A stretch of 33,738 nt of DNA from Mucilaginibacter sp. Lineage in GTDB: Bacteria > Bacteroidota > Bacteroidia > Sphingobacteriales > Sphingobacteriaceae. A program made the translations under genes and the position numbers. The stretch covers positions 1 through 33,738 of the forward strand of contig JAQNCM010000173.1 of assembly GCA_029237615.1 (NCBI GenBank). Direction: 5' to 3'. Of the stretch, positions 1 to 6,503 are shown one piece after another; positions within the stretch are counted from its first letter, which is position 1, and each line of letters opens with the position of its first letter. The notes beneath the pieces are model-generated. The model saw only the letters and a list, made by a program, of their open reading frames with translations, ran no database searches and was not told where the DNA came from.

Positions 1-281
1 GTACAGGCATGGTTTACAAATACATTCTTACCCATTTTAATAAATGCGCCAAAATTTGTAAAAAATGGAGCGAAAACAATGGTAGAATCGTCTATCTCTG
101 TACCAATCACAGCGCTTAGCCGTTCCCTGATTTGACCTACATCCCTTGATGAAGCATTAAGTTCGGAAATTAGGTTTATAGTCCGGGAAACCACTTCCTG
201 TACCTTTGGATATTGCGAATCATCCAACCCCACTGGGTCGCCATCCTTTAATCGTTGGAAAATATCTTTACTTACACTCAT
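1..281 (-). CDS. Sugar O-acetyltransferase, maltose/galactoside type (partial, 3' end missing)
   Basis: The reverse strand reads MSVSKDIFQRLKDGDPVGL from an ATG at 281-279 and stays open to the left edge, giving 93 codons. The visible part has the helical N-terminal cap typical of maltose/galactoside O-acetyltransferases. It then enters the left-handed beta-helix (hexapeptide repeats) with FAPFFTNFGAFIKMGKNVFV and NHACT. In that family the usual text is a short 'G-x-x-I-x-I-G-x-N-V-F-I-N' stretch, so the match is good. Such enzymes transfer acetyl from acetyl-CoA to sugars in the cytoplasm. The catalytic His and most of the helix lie beyond the edge, so substrate cannot be judged. The ATG is the only sensible start, just downstream of an exact -7 type element at 295-302. 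Confidence 0.8.
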   Translation of the reverse strand, partial: MSVSKDIFQRLKDGDPVGLDDSQYPKVQEVVSRTINLISELNASSRDVGQIRERLSAVIGTEIDDSTIVFAPFFTNFGAFIKMGKNVFVNHAC

Positions 282-294
282 GGTTCAGCTATCT

Positions 295-302
295 CAAACT
301 TA
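295..302 (-). promoter_or_regulatory. Candidate -7 element for the acetyltransferase
   Basis: On the minus strand the octamer reads TAAGTTTG, an exact match to the Bacteroidetes TAnnTTTG -7 consensus. A start of transcription near 288-290 would leave a very short leader before the ATG at 281. No clear TTTG -33 box sits at the expected distance, so this rests on the -7 match alone. Confidence 0.3.
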
Positions 303-475
303 TAAATAAAAAGCCTTATTTATAGGGCTTCGTTTTTCTTATCTTCTATAGGTTGAATAAAAACACTTTCATAGCCTCGACAAACGTTCCATTAATAGCT
401 AAATCGCTTTTCAGGACAGGTTTGATTATAAGCCAATATGTGTTTATAACGCTGTCTTGTCTCGCTTTGTCCCGG

Positions 476-501
476 TGTCCCGGTTATAGCAGACCGGGAC
501 A
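476..501. repeat. Perfect 9-base inverted repeat in an intergenic gap
   Basis: TGTCCCGGT at 476-484 and ACCGGGACA at 493-501 are perfect reverse complements around the 8-base loop TATAGCAG. A second TGTCCCG lies just to the left and a CGGGACA just to the right, so alternative pairings exist. There is no T-run after it, so it does not look like a terminator. Confidence 0.55.
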
Positions 502-627
502 GTCGGGACAATACGAAAGACAATAGATGCTAACTAATTAATTAGCTACAGTATTTTTATAATATCGTCGATCACCACCAAACGTTAAAAATTACTTGGT
601 AACTTGGCTACACAAACTTAATCAACC

Positions 628-1503
628 ATGATCAAATACAATAAACTACTTTTTTGTCTGTTGCTATTGCCTGCCGTGCTGCGGGCACAAACCACGCCCA
701 CTGTTATTCCGCTTTGGCCAAATGGGGCACCCGGTTTTGAGAATCGCCGAAATGAACCCGAGCAGGCGAAAGATTACTGGGTAAAAAATATCCACAATCC
801 CTCGCTTACGGTGTTTTTGCCGCCCAAAGAAAAAGCCAACGGAGCTGCTGTGATAGTTTGCCCCGGCGGCGGACATCGCTTGTTGGTTTGGAATGCTGAA
901 GGAGCTGACCCGGCTAAGTTTTTAAATAACCTGGGGATTACCGTTTTTGCATTAAAATATCGTTTGGGCCGCGATACGCTTTCGCCTTATAAAGTAGAGG
1001 TGCATGCACGCGAAGATGGTTTACGTGCCATGCGGCTGGTACGTAGCAGGGCAACTGAATTTGGGCTTGATACTAATCGTATCGGTATGATGGGTTTTTC
1101 AGCTGGTGGGGAAGTGGTTGATATGGTGACTTTCGGCCCTAATGCGCCTGACGCTAATGCGCCCGATCCCATTGACCGCCAAAGCGCAAAACCGAAATTT
1201 TTGATCCAGGTATATCCCGGTCCGGCGTTTATTCCTGATGTGATACCGCATGATGCCCCGCCGGTATTTTTAGTTGTGGCCAATGACGATCCCTGCTGTG
1301 CCGTACCGGTAATGCAGCTGCTTGAAAAGTATCGCGAAGCAAAAGTGCCGGTTGAAGCCCACATCTTTACACATGGGCTGCACGGTTTTAATATGGGATA
1401 CCGGTCCAAATTAAAATCCATTAATAACTGGCCGCAACGGCTGGCCGATTGGCTGTCGGATAATAACATCTTAGAACCTGAAAAACCTAAAGTGCTGCAT
1501 TAA
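628..1503 (+). CDS. Secreted alpha/beta hydrolase, acetyl-xylan-esterase/BD-FAE-like
   Basis: A 291-residue exported esterase. Residues 1-20 form a signal peptide (hydrophobic LLFCLLLLPAVL, cleavage near RAQ). The mature part has the oxyanion-hole motif CPGGGH at 78-83, the nucleophile elbow GFSAGG at 156-161 (Ser158), a candidate acid at Asp220/221 (ANDDP), and the catalytic His in HGLHGF (His252). This is the order expected for the alpha/beta-hydrolase fold esterases grouped as acetyl-xylan esterase or bacterial feruloyl/acetyl esterases. Such enzymes remove acetyl or feruloyl groups from hemicellulose in the periplasm. The exact ester is inferred only. It stands alone, with a 142-base gap to thioredoxin, and no terminator was recognised after it. 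Confidence 0.85.
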   Translation: MIKYNKLLFCLLLLPAVLRAQTTPTVIPLWPNGAPGFENRRNEPEQAKDYWVKNIHNPSLTVFLPPKEKANGAAVIVCPGGGHRLLVWNAEGADPAKFLNNLGITVFALKYRLGRDTLSPYKVEVHAREDGLRAMRLVRSRATEFGLDTNRIGMMGFSAGGEVVDMVTFGPNAPDANAPDPIDRQSAKPKFLIQVYPGPAFIPDVIPHDAPPVFLVVANDDPCCAVPVMQLLEKYREAKVPVEAHIFTHGLHGFNMGYRSKLKSINNWPQRLADWLSDNNILEPEKPKVLH

Positions 1504-1645
1504 GCCCAAAGTTTCTAAGGGGATCATAAAAGGTTAGTTTAAATGTAAACGGTGCCAATGGTTGGTTTGTTTGCAGCGTGTAATTTCAGCAAATAATAAA
1601 CTTTATGATTTATAAATGTGTTACCTTTAAATAAACCCATTAGTT

Positions 1646-1942
1646 ATGGCAAATTTCCAGGAAGTTATAGCATCTGATAAACCCGTATTAGTTGATTTTT
1701 CGGCAGAATGGTGCGGGCCTTGTAAAATGATGCCGCCGATATTAAAACAGGTAAAAGATACCCTTGGCGACCAGGTAACCATTATAAAAATAGATATAGA
1801 TAAAAATCCGGCCGCCGCCAATGCATACAGGGTACAAAGCGTACCTACCCTCATGATATTTAAAAACAGCGAAACCAAGTGGCGGCAAAGCGGTGTAATG
1901 CAAGCCAACCAGTTATTGCAAGTTATACAGCAATACGTATAA
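1646..1942 (+). CDS. trxA: Thioredoxin
   Basis: A 98-residue cytoplasmic thioredoxin, which is a disulfide reductase acting on ribonucleotide reductase, peroxiredoxins and others. The active site WCGPC is at residues 22-26 and the cis-proline is at Pro67 (SVPTL), both intact. The length is that of a single thioredoxin fold with no signal peptide. Its reductase partner would be a CxxC-containing TrxB. The TrxB-like fusion at 4754-6415 lacks that pair, so it is unlikely to serve this thioredoxin in the standard way. The start ATG is the only one consistent with the family's N-terminal strand. A probable terminator follows at 1964-1995. Confidence 0.95.
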   Translation: MANFQEVIASDKPVLVDFSAEWCGPCKMMPPILKQVKDTLGDQVTIIKIDIDKNPAAANAYRVQSVPTLMIFKNSETKWRQSGVMQANQLLQVIQQYV

Positions 1943-1963
1943 CGAGATAAGAGAATAAAGGCG

Positions 1964-1995
1964 AAAGGTTGTCGTGCAAATGGTAACCTTTTTTT
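1964..1995 (+). terminator. Probable intrinsic terminator after thioredoxin
   Basis: Arms AAAGGTT (1964-1970) and AACCTTT (1985-1991) pair around a 14-base loop. The right arm runs into a T-tract ending at 1995. The stem is short (7 bp), but the place, 22 bases after the trxA stop, fits. Confidence 0.5.
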
Positions 1996-2002
1996 GCTTT
2001 TG

Positions 2003-2010
2003 TAATTTTG
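2003..2010 (+). promoter_or_regulatory. Candidate -7 element upstream of the DoxX gene
   Basis: TAATTTTG matches TAnnTTTG exactly and lies just after the trxA terminator. It would give a leader of about 110 bases that contains the dyad element at 2058-2091. No good -33 box was seen, so this is tentative. Confidence 0.3.
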
Positions 2011-2057
2011 AACAAAAGAGAACCAATCTCTAAATCACTCTTGTTTGTAACAGGTTT

Positions 2058-2091
2058 TTTACTTAAGTTTACTTTTAGTAACTTAAGTAAA
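2058..2091. promoter_or_regulatory. Candidate operator: paired ACTTAAGT palindromes
   Basis: Two copies of the 8-base palindrome ACTTAAGT at 2061-2068 and 2081-2088 lie 20 bases apart centre to centre, about two helical turns. They sit inside larger arms TTTACTTAAGT (2058-2068) and ACTTAAGTAAA (2081-2091). The spacer itself has TACT and AGTA half-sites (2070-2073 and 2077-2080). The element lies 37 bases before the DoxX start codon. DoxX genes in other bacteria are often controlled by MarR/HxlR-type repressors that bind TACT/AGTA-type sites, and that link is inference here. Confidence 0.5.
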
Positions 2092-2127
2092 GATTTTATC
2101 CCAACAAATCTAAACAGGAGGCTTGTT

Positions 2128-2571
2128 ATGAGTATGGTTCATGAGATCGAAAAGTGGGGTGATACCCATCATCCAAAAGCTTTGGATATTATCCGCATTG
2201 CACTCGGCGTTTTTTTATTGATAAAAGGGTTAACATTTATGGATAATACCGGGTATCTGAAAAATCTGATTGAAAATCAGGATGTGATACACGTTTCACC
2301 GGGATTACTAATGGCCCTCGTTTACTATGTTACGTTTGCGCACCTGGTTGGCGGCGTGTTGATTGTATTGGGCACCTTAACAAGGTTTGCCTGCATTATA
2401 CAGATACCTATTGTACTGGCAGCTGCATTTTTAACCGGTATCTTCCAGGAGCCTATTAATACAATGGTGTGGCCCTCCCTGGTGGCGCTGATATTACTGG
2501 TGTTGTTTACTATCATTGGCTCCGGACCGCTATCGCTCGATAGGTATTTATCAAGCTGGGACGATATGTAA
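2128..2571 (+). CDS. DoxX family integral membrane protein
   Basis: A 147-residue membrane protein of the DoxX family, with four predicted membrane segments at about residues 18-37, 57-82, 85-104 and 114-133. DoxX proteins are associated with quinone/thiol stress and respiratory membrane complexes, but the activity of most members is not known. The start was placed at the ATG at 2128 because an AGGAGG Shine-Dalgarno lies at 2116-2121, which is unusual in this window. The frame stays open upstream to a TTG at 2008, but that extension crosses the operator-like dyad and would add 40 residues of unlikely N-terminus. It is convergent with the zinc-finger gene that ends at 2636. Confidence 0.8.
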   Translation: MSMVHEIEKWGDTHHPKALDIIRIALGVFLLIKGLTFMDNTGYLKNLIENQDVIHVSPGLLMALVYYVTFAHLVGGVLIVLGTLTRFACIIQIPIVLAAAFLTGIFQEPINTMVWPSLVALILLVLFTIIGSGPLSLDRYLSSWDDM

Positions 2572-2635
2572 GGGGTGAGTTGCAGGTTGTGAGTTGTGAG
2601 TGAGCAATTTCACCATTCCCCAATGATCAATGACA

Positions 2636-2905
2636 TCAATATTCCGCCATCATTTCGTCTACATAGCACCAAAGCCATCTTTCACCCGGCTCGGCCGAAA
2701 TTGCTACCGGATGGCCCGCGGCATGTGCGTGTTTGCTCATGTGCATATTGGGTGAACTATCGCAGCAAAGTGTTGCGCCACAGGTTTGGCAGGTACGCAG
2801 ATGTACCCAGCTGTCGTGCGTCTTTATACATGCTTCGCATACATATTCTTTTGGTTGCTTAAGGGTTTTTATGGCGGCCAGGTGCTTGCAAATATCCTCT
2901 TCCAT
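2636..2905 (-). CDS. Small UBP-type zinc finger protein
   Basis: An 89-residue protein with the metal-ligand pattern of the ubiquitin-hydrolase zinc finger (ZnF-UBP): Cys6/His8, Cys23/Cys26, Cys39/Cys42, Cys47, then His55, His59 and His65, followed by the C-terminal aromatic stretch RWLWCYVDE. Free-standing bacterial versions of this fold are common in Bacteroidetes and Actinobacteria. Bacteria of this kind are not expected to have ubiquitin, so the ligand (perhaps a free C-terminal tail) is unknown. The start is the ATG at 2905 (MEEDICKHL); an upstream TTG at 2941 would add 12 unlikely residues. Confidence 0.8.
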   Translation of the reverse strand: MEEDICKHLAAIKTLKQPKEYVCEACIKTHDSWVHLRTCQTCGATLCCDSSPNMHMSKHAHAAGHPVAISAEPGERWLWCYVDEMMAEY

Positions 2906-2985
2906 GTTTTTGATATATATTAAAACATAAAAGTAACACAATTTTGTTTTTTAATATTTCAATCTATGTTAATTAATCATCCTGT

Positions 2986-2993
2986 TATCTTTA
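2986..2993 (+). promoter_or_regulatory. Weak -7 element before the GH28 gene
   Basis: TATCTTTA matches 7 of 8 positions of TAnnTTTG and lies 19 bases before the ATG at 3013. The -33 region is AT-rich without a clear TTTG box. It is listed as the best candidate in this short gap. Confidence 0.25.
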
Positions 2994-3012
2994 CAATTCT
3001 GCACCAATTAAA

Positions 3013-4422
3013 ATGATGATTACAACAGCTATTGAAAGACGGAAGTTAAGCAGCTTTTTATTATTGATGATTTTATTAGCTGTTTGCTTAAAGGGAATGA
3101 CACAGCCAAAGGCTTTTTCCTCTATCAGCCAGATCCTGAAAAATATTCAACCACCTCAATTTAAAAAGGCTACTTACGACATTACCACATTTGGTGCCAT
3201 TGCTGATGGGCAAACTGATGTAAAACCTGTATTGGATAAGGTGATCAGTTTATGCAGCGTTAGCGGCGGCGGAGAAGTGATCATCCCAAAAGGAAGCTTC
3301 TTTGTAGGCGGACCGATTGTACTTAAAAGCCATGTAAACCTGCATTTTGCCGATGGTGCCGAAATTATTTTCTCTTCCGATGAAAAAAATTATTTACCTG
3401 CTGTGTTAACTTTATGGGAAGGAACCGAATTATTCAACTACTCGCCGCTGTTTTACGCTTACCAGTGCTCAGATATTGCAATAACCGGCAATGGTAACAT
3501 CAATGGCTCTGCAAGTAAAAACTTTGCAAAATGGAGGCCGCAAAACTCTCCGGAGCAAAATACATTAAGGCAAATGGGTATTGATGGTACCCCGGTTTAT
3601 AAAAGGGTATTTGGCGAAGGCTTTCATTTACCGCCGGATATGCTACAGTTTTTTGGCTGTAAAAATGTACTGATAGATGGTATTTCTATAACAGATGCGC
3701 CTTATTGGGTGATTCACCCGGTGTTGTGCAATAACGTTACGGTTCAAAATGTAACCATTAACAGCCATAACTTAAACAATGATGGCTGTGATCCCGAAGC
3801 CTGTACCAATGTGTTAATTCAGCACTGTAATTTTACGGTTGGCGATGACGGGATAGCCATAAAAGCAGGCAGGGACCAGGACGGCTGGAGAATAGGCCAG
3901 CTTACTGAAAATGTGATCGTTCGCAATTGCGTATTCAATTCAAAAACCAACGGATTATGCATTGGCAGCGAGATGTCGGCAGGGGTAAGGAATGTATACA
4001 TGTATAACATTAAGATCACTAAATGCTTGAGCGCCATTTACTTTAAATCAAACCTGGATCGTGGTGGCTTTATCGAAAACATCCATGTTGATGATGTGCA
4101 ATGCGATAGTGCACGTTCCGCATTTATCCGCTTCGAAAATAATTATCATGGCTCTCGCGGTGGTCATCATCCAACCCGGTTCAGTGATTTTACAATCCGG
4201 AATGTAAGCTGTACGCGCTCCGGCGAAGTCGCCATTTATGCTGTAGGCGTAAAAGACTATCCGCTTGAAAATATCTCACTAAAAAACGTAACCGTATTAA
4301 GCACCCCCAAAGATGAGATCATTGATAACATTCGGAATTTGAAATATGAAAATGTTTTAGTGAACGGCACCAGTTTAAAAAAGCCCGTAATTACCGGGAT
4401 TGTTAAGCTGCATACGGATTAA
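3013..4422 (+). CDS. GH28 polygalacturonase-like glycoside hydrolase, secreted
   Basis: A 469-residue exported right-handed beta-helix enzyme of family GH28, which hydrolyses galacturonan or rhamnogalacturonan (pectin). There is a signal peptide with the hydrophobic stretch at about 15-30. The N-terminal ITTFGAIADGQTD (57-69) is the family's entry motif. The catalytic region has NNDGCD (255-260, Asp257) and VGDDGIAIKAG (276-286, Asp278/Asp279). The substrate-binding positions are TNGLCIGSE (312-320) in place of the fungal GHG motif, and YFKSN (343-347) in place of RIK. These substitutions are common in bacterial exo-acting members, so an exo-galacturonosidase or related activity is more likely than endo-cleavage. 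The start is ATGATG at 3013. The gene stands alone on the plus strand. Confidence 0.9.
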   Translation: MMITTAIERRKLSSFLLLMILLAVCLKGMTQPKAFSSISQILKNIQPPQFKKATYDITTFGAIADGQTDVKPVLDKVISLCSVSGGGEVIIPKGSFFVGGPIVLKSHVNLHFADGAEIIFSSDEKNYLPAVLTLWEGTELFNYSPLFYAYQCSDIAITGNGNINGSASKNFAKWRPQNSPEQNTLRQMGIDGTPVYKRVFGEGFHLPPDMLQFFGCKNVLIDGISITDAPYWVIHPVLCNNVTVQNVTINSHNLNNDGCDPEACTNVLIQHCNFTVGDDGIAIKAGRDQDGWRIGQLTENVIVRNCVFNSKTNGLCIGSEMSAGVRNVYMYNIKITKCLSAIYFKSNLDRGGFIENIHVDDVQCDSARSAFIRFENNYHGSRGGHHPTRFSDFTIRNVSCTRSGEVAIYAVGVKDYPLENISLKNVTVLSTPKDEIIDNIRNLKYENVLVNGTSLKKPVITGIVKLHTD

Positions 4423-4438
4423 CCATCTAAAAAATGAA

Positions 4439-4532
4439 TGTCATGCTGAACGCAGTGAAGCATCTTCTGCGCCATGCTTGCGGTATATTTATCTCTTTAA
4501 GAGGATTCTTCGCTATGCTACCCAGAATGACA
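4439..4532. repeat. Interspersed palindromic repeat, TGTCAT family, copy 1
   Basis: It begins TGTCATGCTGAACGCAGTGA and its reverse complement begins TGTCATTCTGGGTAG, so the ends form a long imperfect inverted repeat bounded by TGTCAT/ATGACA. Inner arms also pair (GAAGCATCTTCT against AGAGGATTCTTC). It shares AACGCAGTGAAG and ATCTTCTGCGCC with the copy at 8843-8933. Confidence 0.7.
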
Positions 4533-4568
4533 TGTTATGAGTTACAAATTAAACAAGCTGTCATGGTG

Positions 4569-4650
4569 AGCCCCGTCGAACCATGTGTGGTGGGCTCTCC
4601 AGGATGCTTGGCATGTGGTAAAGCCTCTGCGCTCGCCCTTCGACGGGGCT
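4569..4650. repeat. Inverted repeat AGCCCCGTCGAA / TTCGACGGGGCT
   Basis: Perfect 12-base arms at 4569-4580 and 4639-4650 flank 58 bases. The left end is preceded by GTCATGGTG. The arrangement resembles the short intergenic hairpin repeats common in Bacteroidetes genomes. No other copy was found in this window. Confidence 0.6.
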
Positions 4651-4753
4651 GTATGCCAAAGGAGGTTTTTGGTCTCCTGTCCGCCATGGGTCGGACAACA
4701 TGATGCTTTTGTTTCACCGCCGACATAACCTAATCAACTTAATCCACTAAACA

Positions 4754-6415
4754 CTACACCTCCGCCAGATACTTATGCACAAAGCTTATCGCCATGGAGC
4801 CTTCGCCTACTGCTGATGCGACCCGGTTCATAGCGCCTGCACGTACATCGCCTGCGGCAAAAATACCGCGGCAGCTTGTTTCCAGTAAAAAGGGATCGCG
4901 GTTCGTTTTCCAGATCTTGGTAAAGCTGTCGTACCGCCGTAGCTCCCGCCCGGTTTCAATAAAACCTTTTTCATCCTTTATAATGTTGAGCTTTATCCAG
5001 TCGGTATAGGGTTTGGCTCCTATAAAAACGTAAAGCGCGACTGCATCTTTGGTAACCGTTTCTTTTGTTTTTAGGTTGATAAGTGTCAATTTTTCAAGGC
5101 AGTTGCTGCCGATCGCCTCTTTTACCTCTGTATCAGTAATTACCCGGATATTAGGAATATTTGCGATCTGCGTTATCAGATAGGCCGACATCGTATAACT
5201 TAAACTATCCCTGCGAATGATAATAGATACATTGCTGGCGAATTTAGACAGGTATACTGCCGCCTGTCCTGCCGAATTGCCGCCACCTATAATGTAAACA
5301 TCTTTACCCTTGCAGGCCGCCGCCTCTGTCATAGCAGCACCGTAGTAAACCCCGGCACCGGTAAAGTTTTCAATTCCGCTAACATCCAGCTTGCGGTAAT
5401 CAACCCCGGTGGTGATAACCACCGTACGGCTGATTATTTCGGGGCCATCATCCAGCATAATAGTTTTGTAACCGTCTTTTTGAGTAATATCATTTACTGC
5501 TTGTGGTGATAAAAACTCCGCACCTAAACGTTTGGCCTGGCTGATGGCCCGCCTGGTCAGATCTGCCCCGCTTAAACCTGCCGGAAAGCCTAAGTAATTT
5601 TCAATACGCGAACTGGAGCCCGCCTGTCCGCCCGGAGCCTTTCGCTCAATAAGCAAAGTCTTTAACCCTTCAGAAGCGCCATAAACCGCCGCCGCCAATC
5701 CAGCCGGACCAGCGCCTATAATAACCACATCGTAAATTTCGTTGGTAATTTCAAGGTTTTTGCCAGCTTTTTCAGCTATTTCCCTGATTGTTGGTTTGCA
5801 CAAAAAGGTACCGTCTTCAAAAATAATCATTGGCAGCTCATCAACTTTTACCTTATTAAGGTCCAATATTTCTTTTGCATCCGGATTTTTTTCAATATCA
5901 AGCCAGCGGTAGGGTACAAGGTTACTCGCCAAAAAATCTTTAACCGTATGTGATTGCGGCGAATACTGGTAACCAATTACTCTGATGCCTTTAAACTCGG
6001 GAATATAATCACTTTGCCAGTCATCCAGCAGATCGTTCAAAACCGGGTAAAGTCTTTCTTCCGGCGGGTCCCATGGTTTCATCAGGTAATAATCCAGCTG
6101 CACATCGTTTATGGCCTTTATGGCCGCTTCGGTATCTGAATAAGCGGTAAGCAAAACCCTTTTTGCTCTGGGAAATATTTTTATAGCCTTTTCCAAAAAA
6201 TCAGTGCCATCCATTTCGGGCATTCGCTGGTCGCATACAAACAAGGCAACCACATCCGAACTGTTTTTCAGGTCGGTGAGGCTTTCCAGTGCCTCGTTTG
6301 CTGATGTCGTACTTAAAATTTTATATTCTTTTCCATAAACCGATTTCAAGTCACGGCTTATGGCACGTAACACCTGCGGGTCATCATCTATCGAAAATAT
6401 TATTGGTCGTTCCAT
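4754..6415 (-). CDS. Response regulator fused to glutaredoxin-like and thioredoxin-reductase-like flavoprotein domains
   Basis: A 553-residue soluble fusion. Residues 1-135 are a receiver domain: acidic pocket Asp10-12, phospho-acceptor Asp62 (VCDQRMPEMDG), Thr90 and Lys113 (MKPW). Residues about 143-218 look like a glutaredoxin/thioredoxin fold (IRVIGYQYSPQSHTVKDF ... PMIIF), but the usual CPxC is replaced by SPQS at 152-155. Residues 228-553 are a thioredoxin-reductase-type FAD/NAD(P)H enzyme: GAGPAG (234-239), PGGQAG (261-266), GGGNSAG (377-383) and AAGDV (520-524). The CxxC of TrxB is missing; YYGAAMTE (358-365) stands in its place. Phosphorylation may therefore gate a flavin reductase that does not use a disulfide. 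Similar regulator/reductase fusions are known from annotation, but their substrate is not. It lies 88 bases downstream of, and probably co-transcribed with, the kinase gene at 6504-7907. Confidence 0.9.
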   Translation of the reverse strand: MERPIIFSIDDDPQVLRAISRDLKSVYGKEYKILSTTSANEALESLTDLKNSSDVVALFVCDQRMPEMDGTDFLEKAIKIFPRAKRVLLTAYSDTEAAIKAINDVQLDYYLMKPWDPPEERLYPVLNDLLDDWQSDYIPEFKGIRVIGYQYSPQSHTVKDFLASNLVPYRWLDIEKNPDAKEILDLNKVKVDELPMIIFEDGTFLCKPTIREIAEKAGKNLEITNEIYDVVIIGAGPAGLAAAVYGASEGLKTLLIERKAPGGQAGSSSRIENYLGFPAGLSGADLTRRAISQAKRLGAEFLSPQAVNDITQKDGYKTIMLDDGPEIISRTVVITTGVDYRKLDVSGIENFTGAGVYYGAAMTEAAACKGKDVYIIGGGNSAGQAAVYLSKFASNVSIIIRRDSLSYTMSAYLITQIANIPNIRVITDTEVKEAIGSNCLEKLTLINLKTKETVTKDAVALYVFIGAKPYTDWIKLNIIKDEKGFIETGRELRRYDSFTKIWKTNRDPFLLETSCRGIFAAGDVRAGAMNRVASAVGEGSMAISFVHKYLAEV

Positions 6416-6503
6416 GGTAAAAGGAGTATTATTTTACTAAAATTATTACAAAATGTATCGATCCCATAAATCCAAAATCAAAATCCGACTTCCGAAATCA
6501 AAA

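Larger units (their letters stand above)
282..627. other. Non-coding gap between divergent genes, with inverted repeats
   Basis: No convincing gene. It holds a small hairpin at about 309-331 (AAGCC and GGCTT arms) next to a T-rich stretch. It also holds a perfect 9-base inverted repeat at 476-501 (TGTCCCGGT, loop of 8, ACCGGGACA), which is flanked by further TGTCCCG/CGGGACA half-copies. There is an AT-rich TAATTAATTA tract near 535. The divergent flanking genes mean both promoters should lie here. Confidence 0.6.
4423..4753. other. Non-coding gap made of two imperfect palindromic repeats
   Basis: The gap between the convergent GH28 and flavoprotein genes contains no supported gene. It is filled by a TGTCAT...ATGACA repeat (4439-4532), an AGCCCCGTCGAA inverted-repeat element (4569-4650) and a small hairpin TGTCCG/CGGACA (4678-4697). 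Open frames here on both strands are read-through of these repeats. Confidence 0.7.

Noticed and set aside
2008-2127. Upstream extension of the DoxX frame from TTG at 2008
   Set aside because: The extension crosses the dyad operator and promoter-like sequence, adds an unlikely N-terminus, and a good Shine-Dalgarno sits just before the ATG at 2128.
4434-4726. Open frames of 89 and 63 codons on opposite strands
   Set aside because: Both lie wholly in palindromic repeat DNA, overlap each other and have no protein-like pattern.
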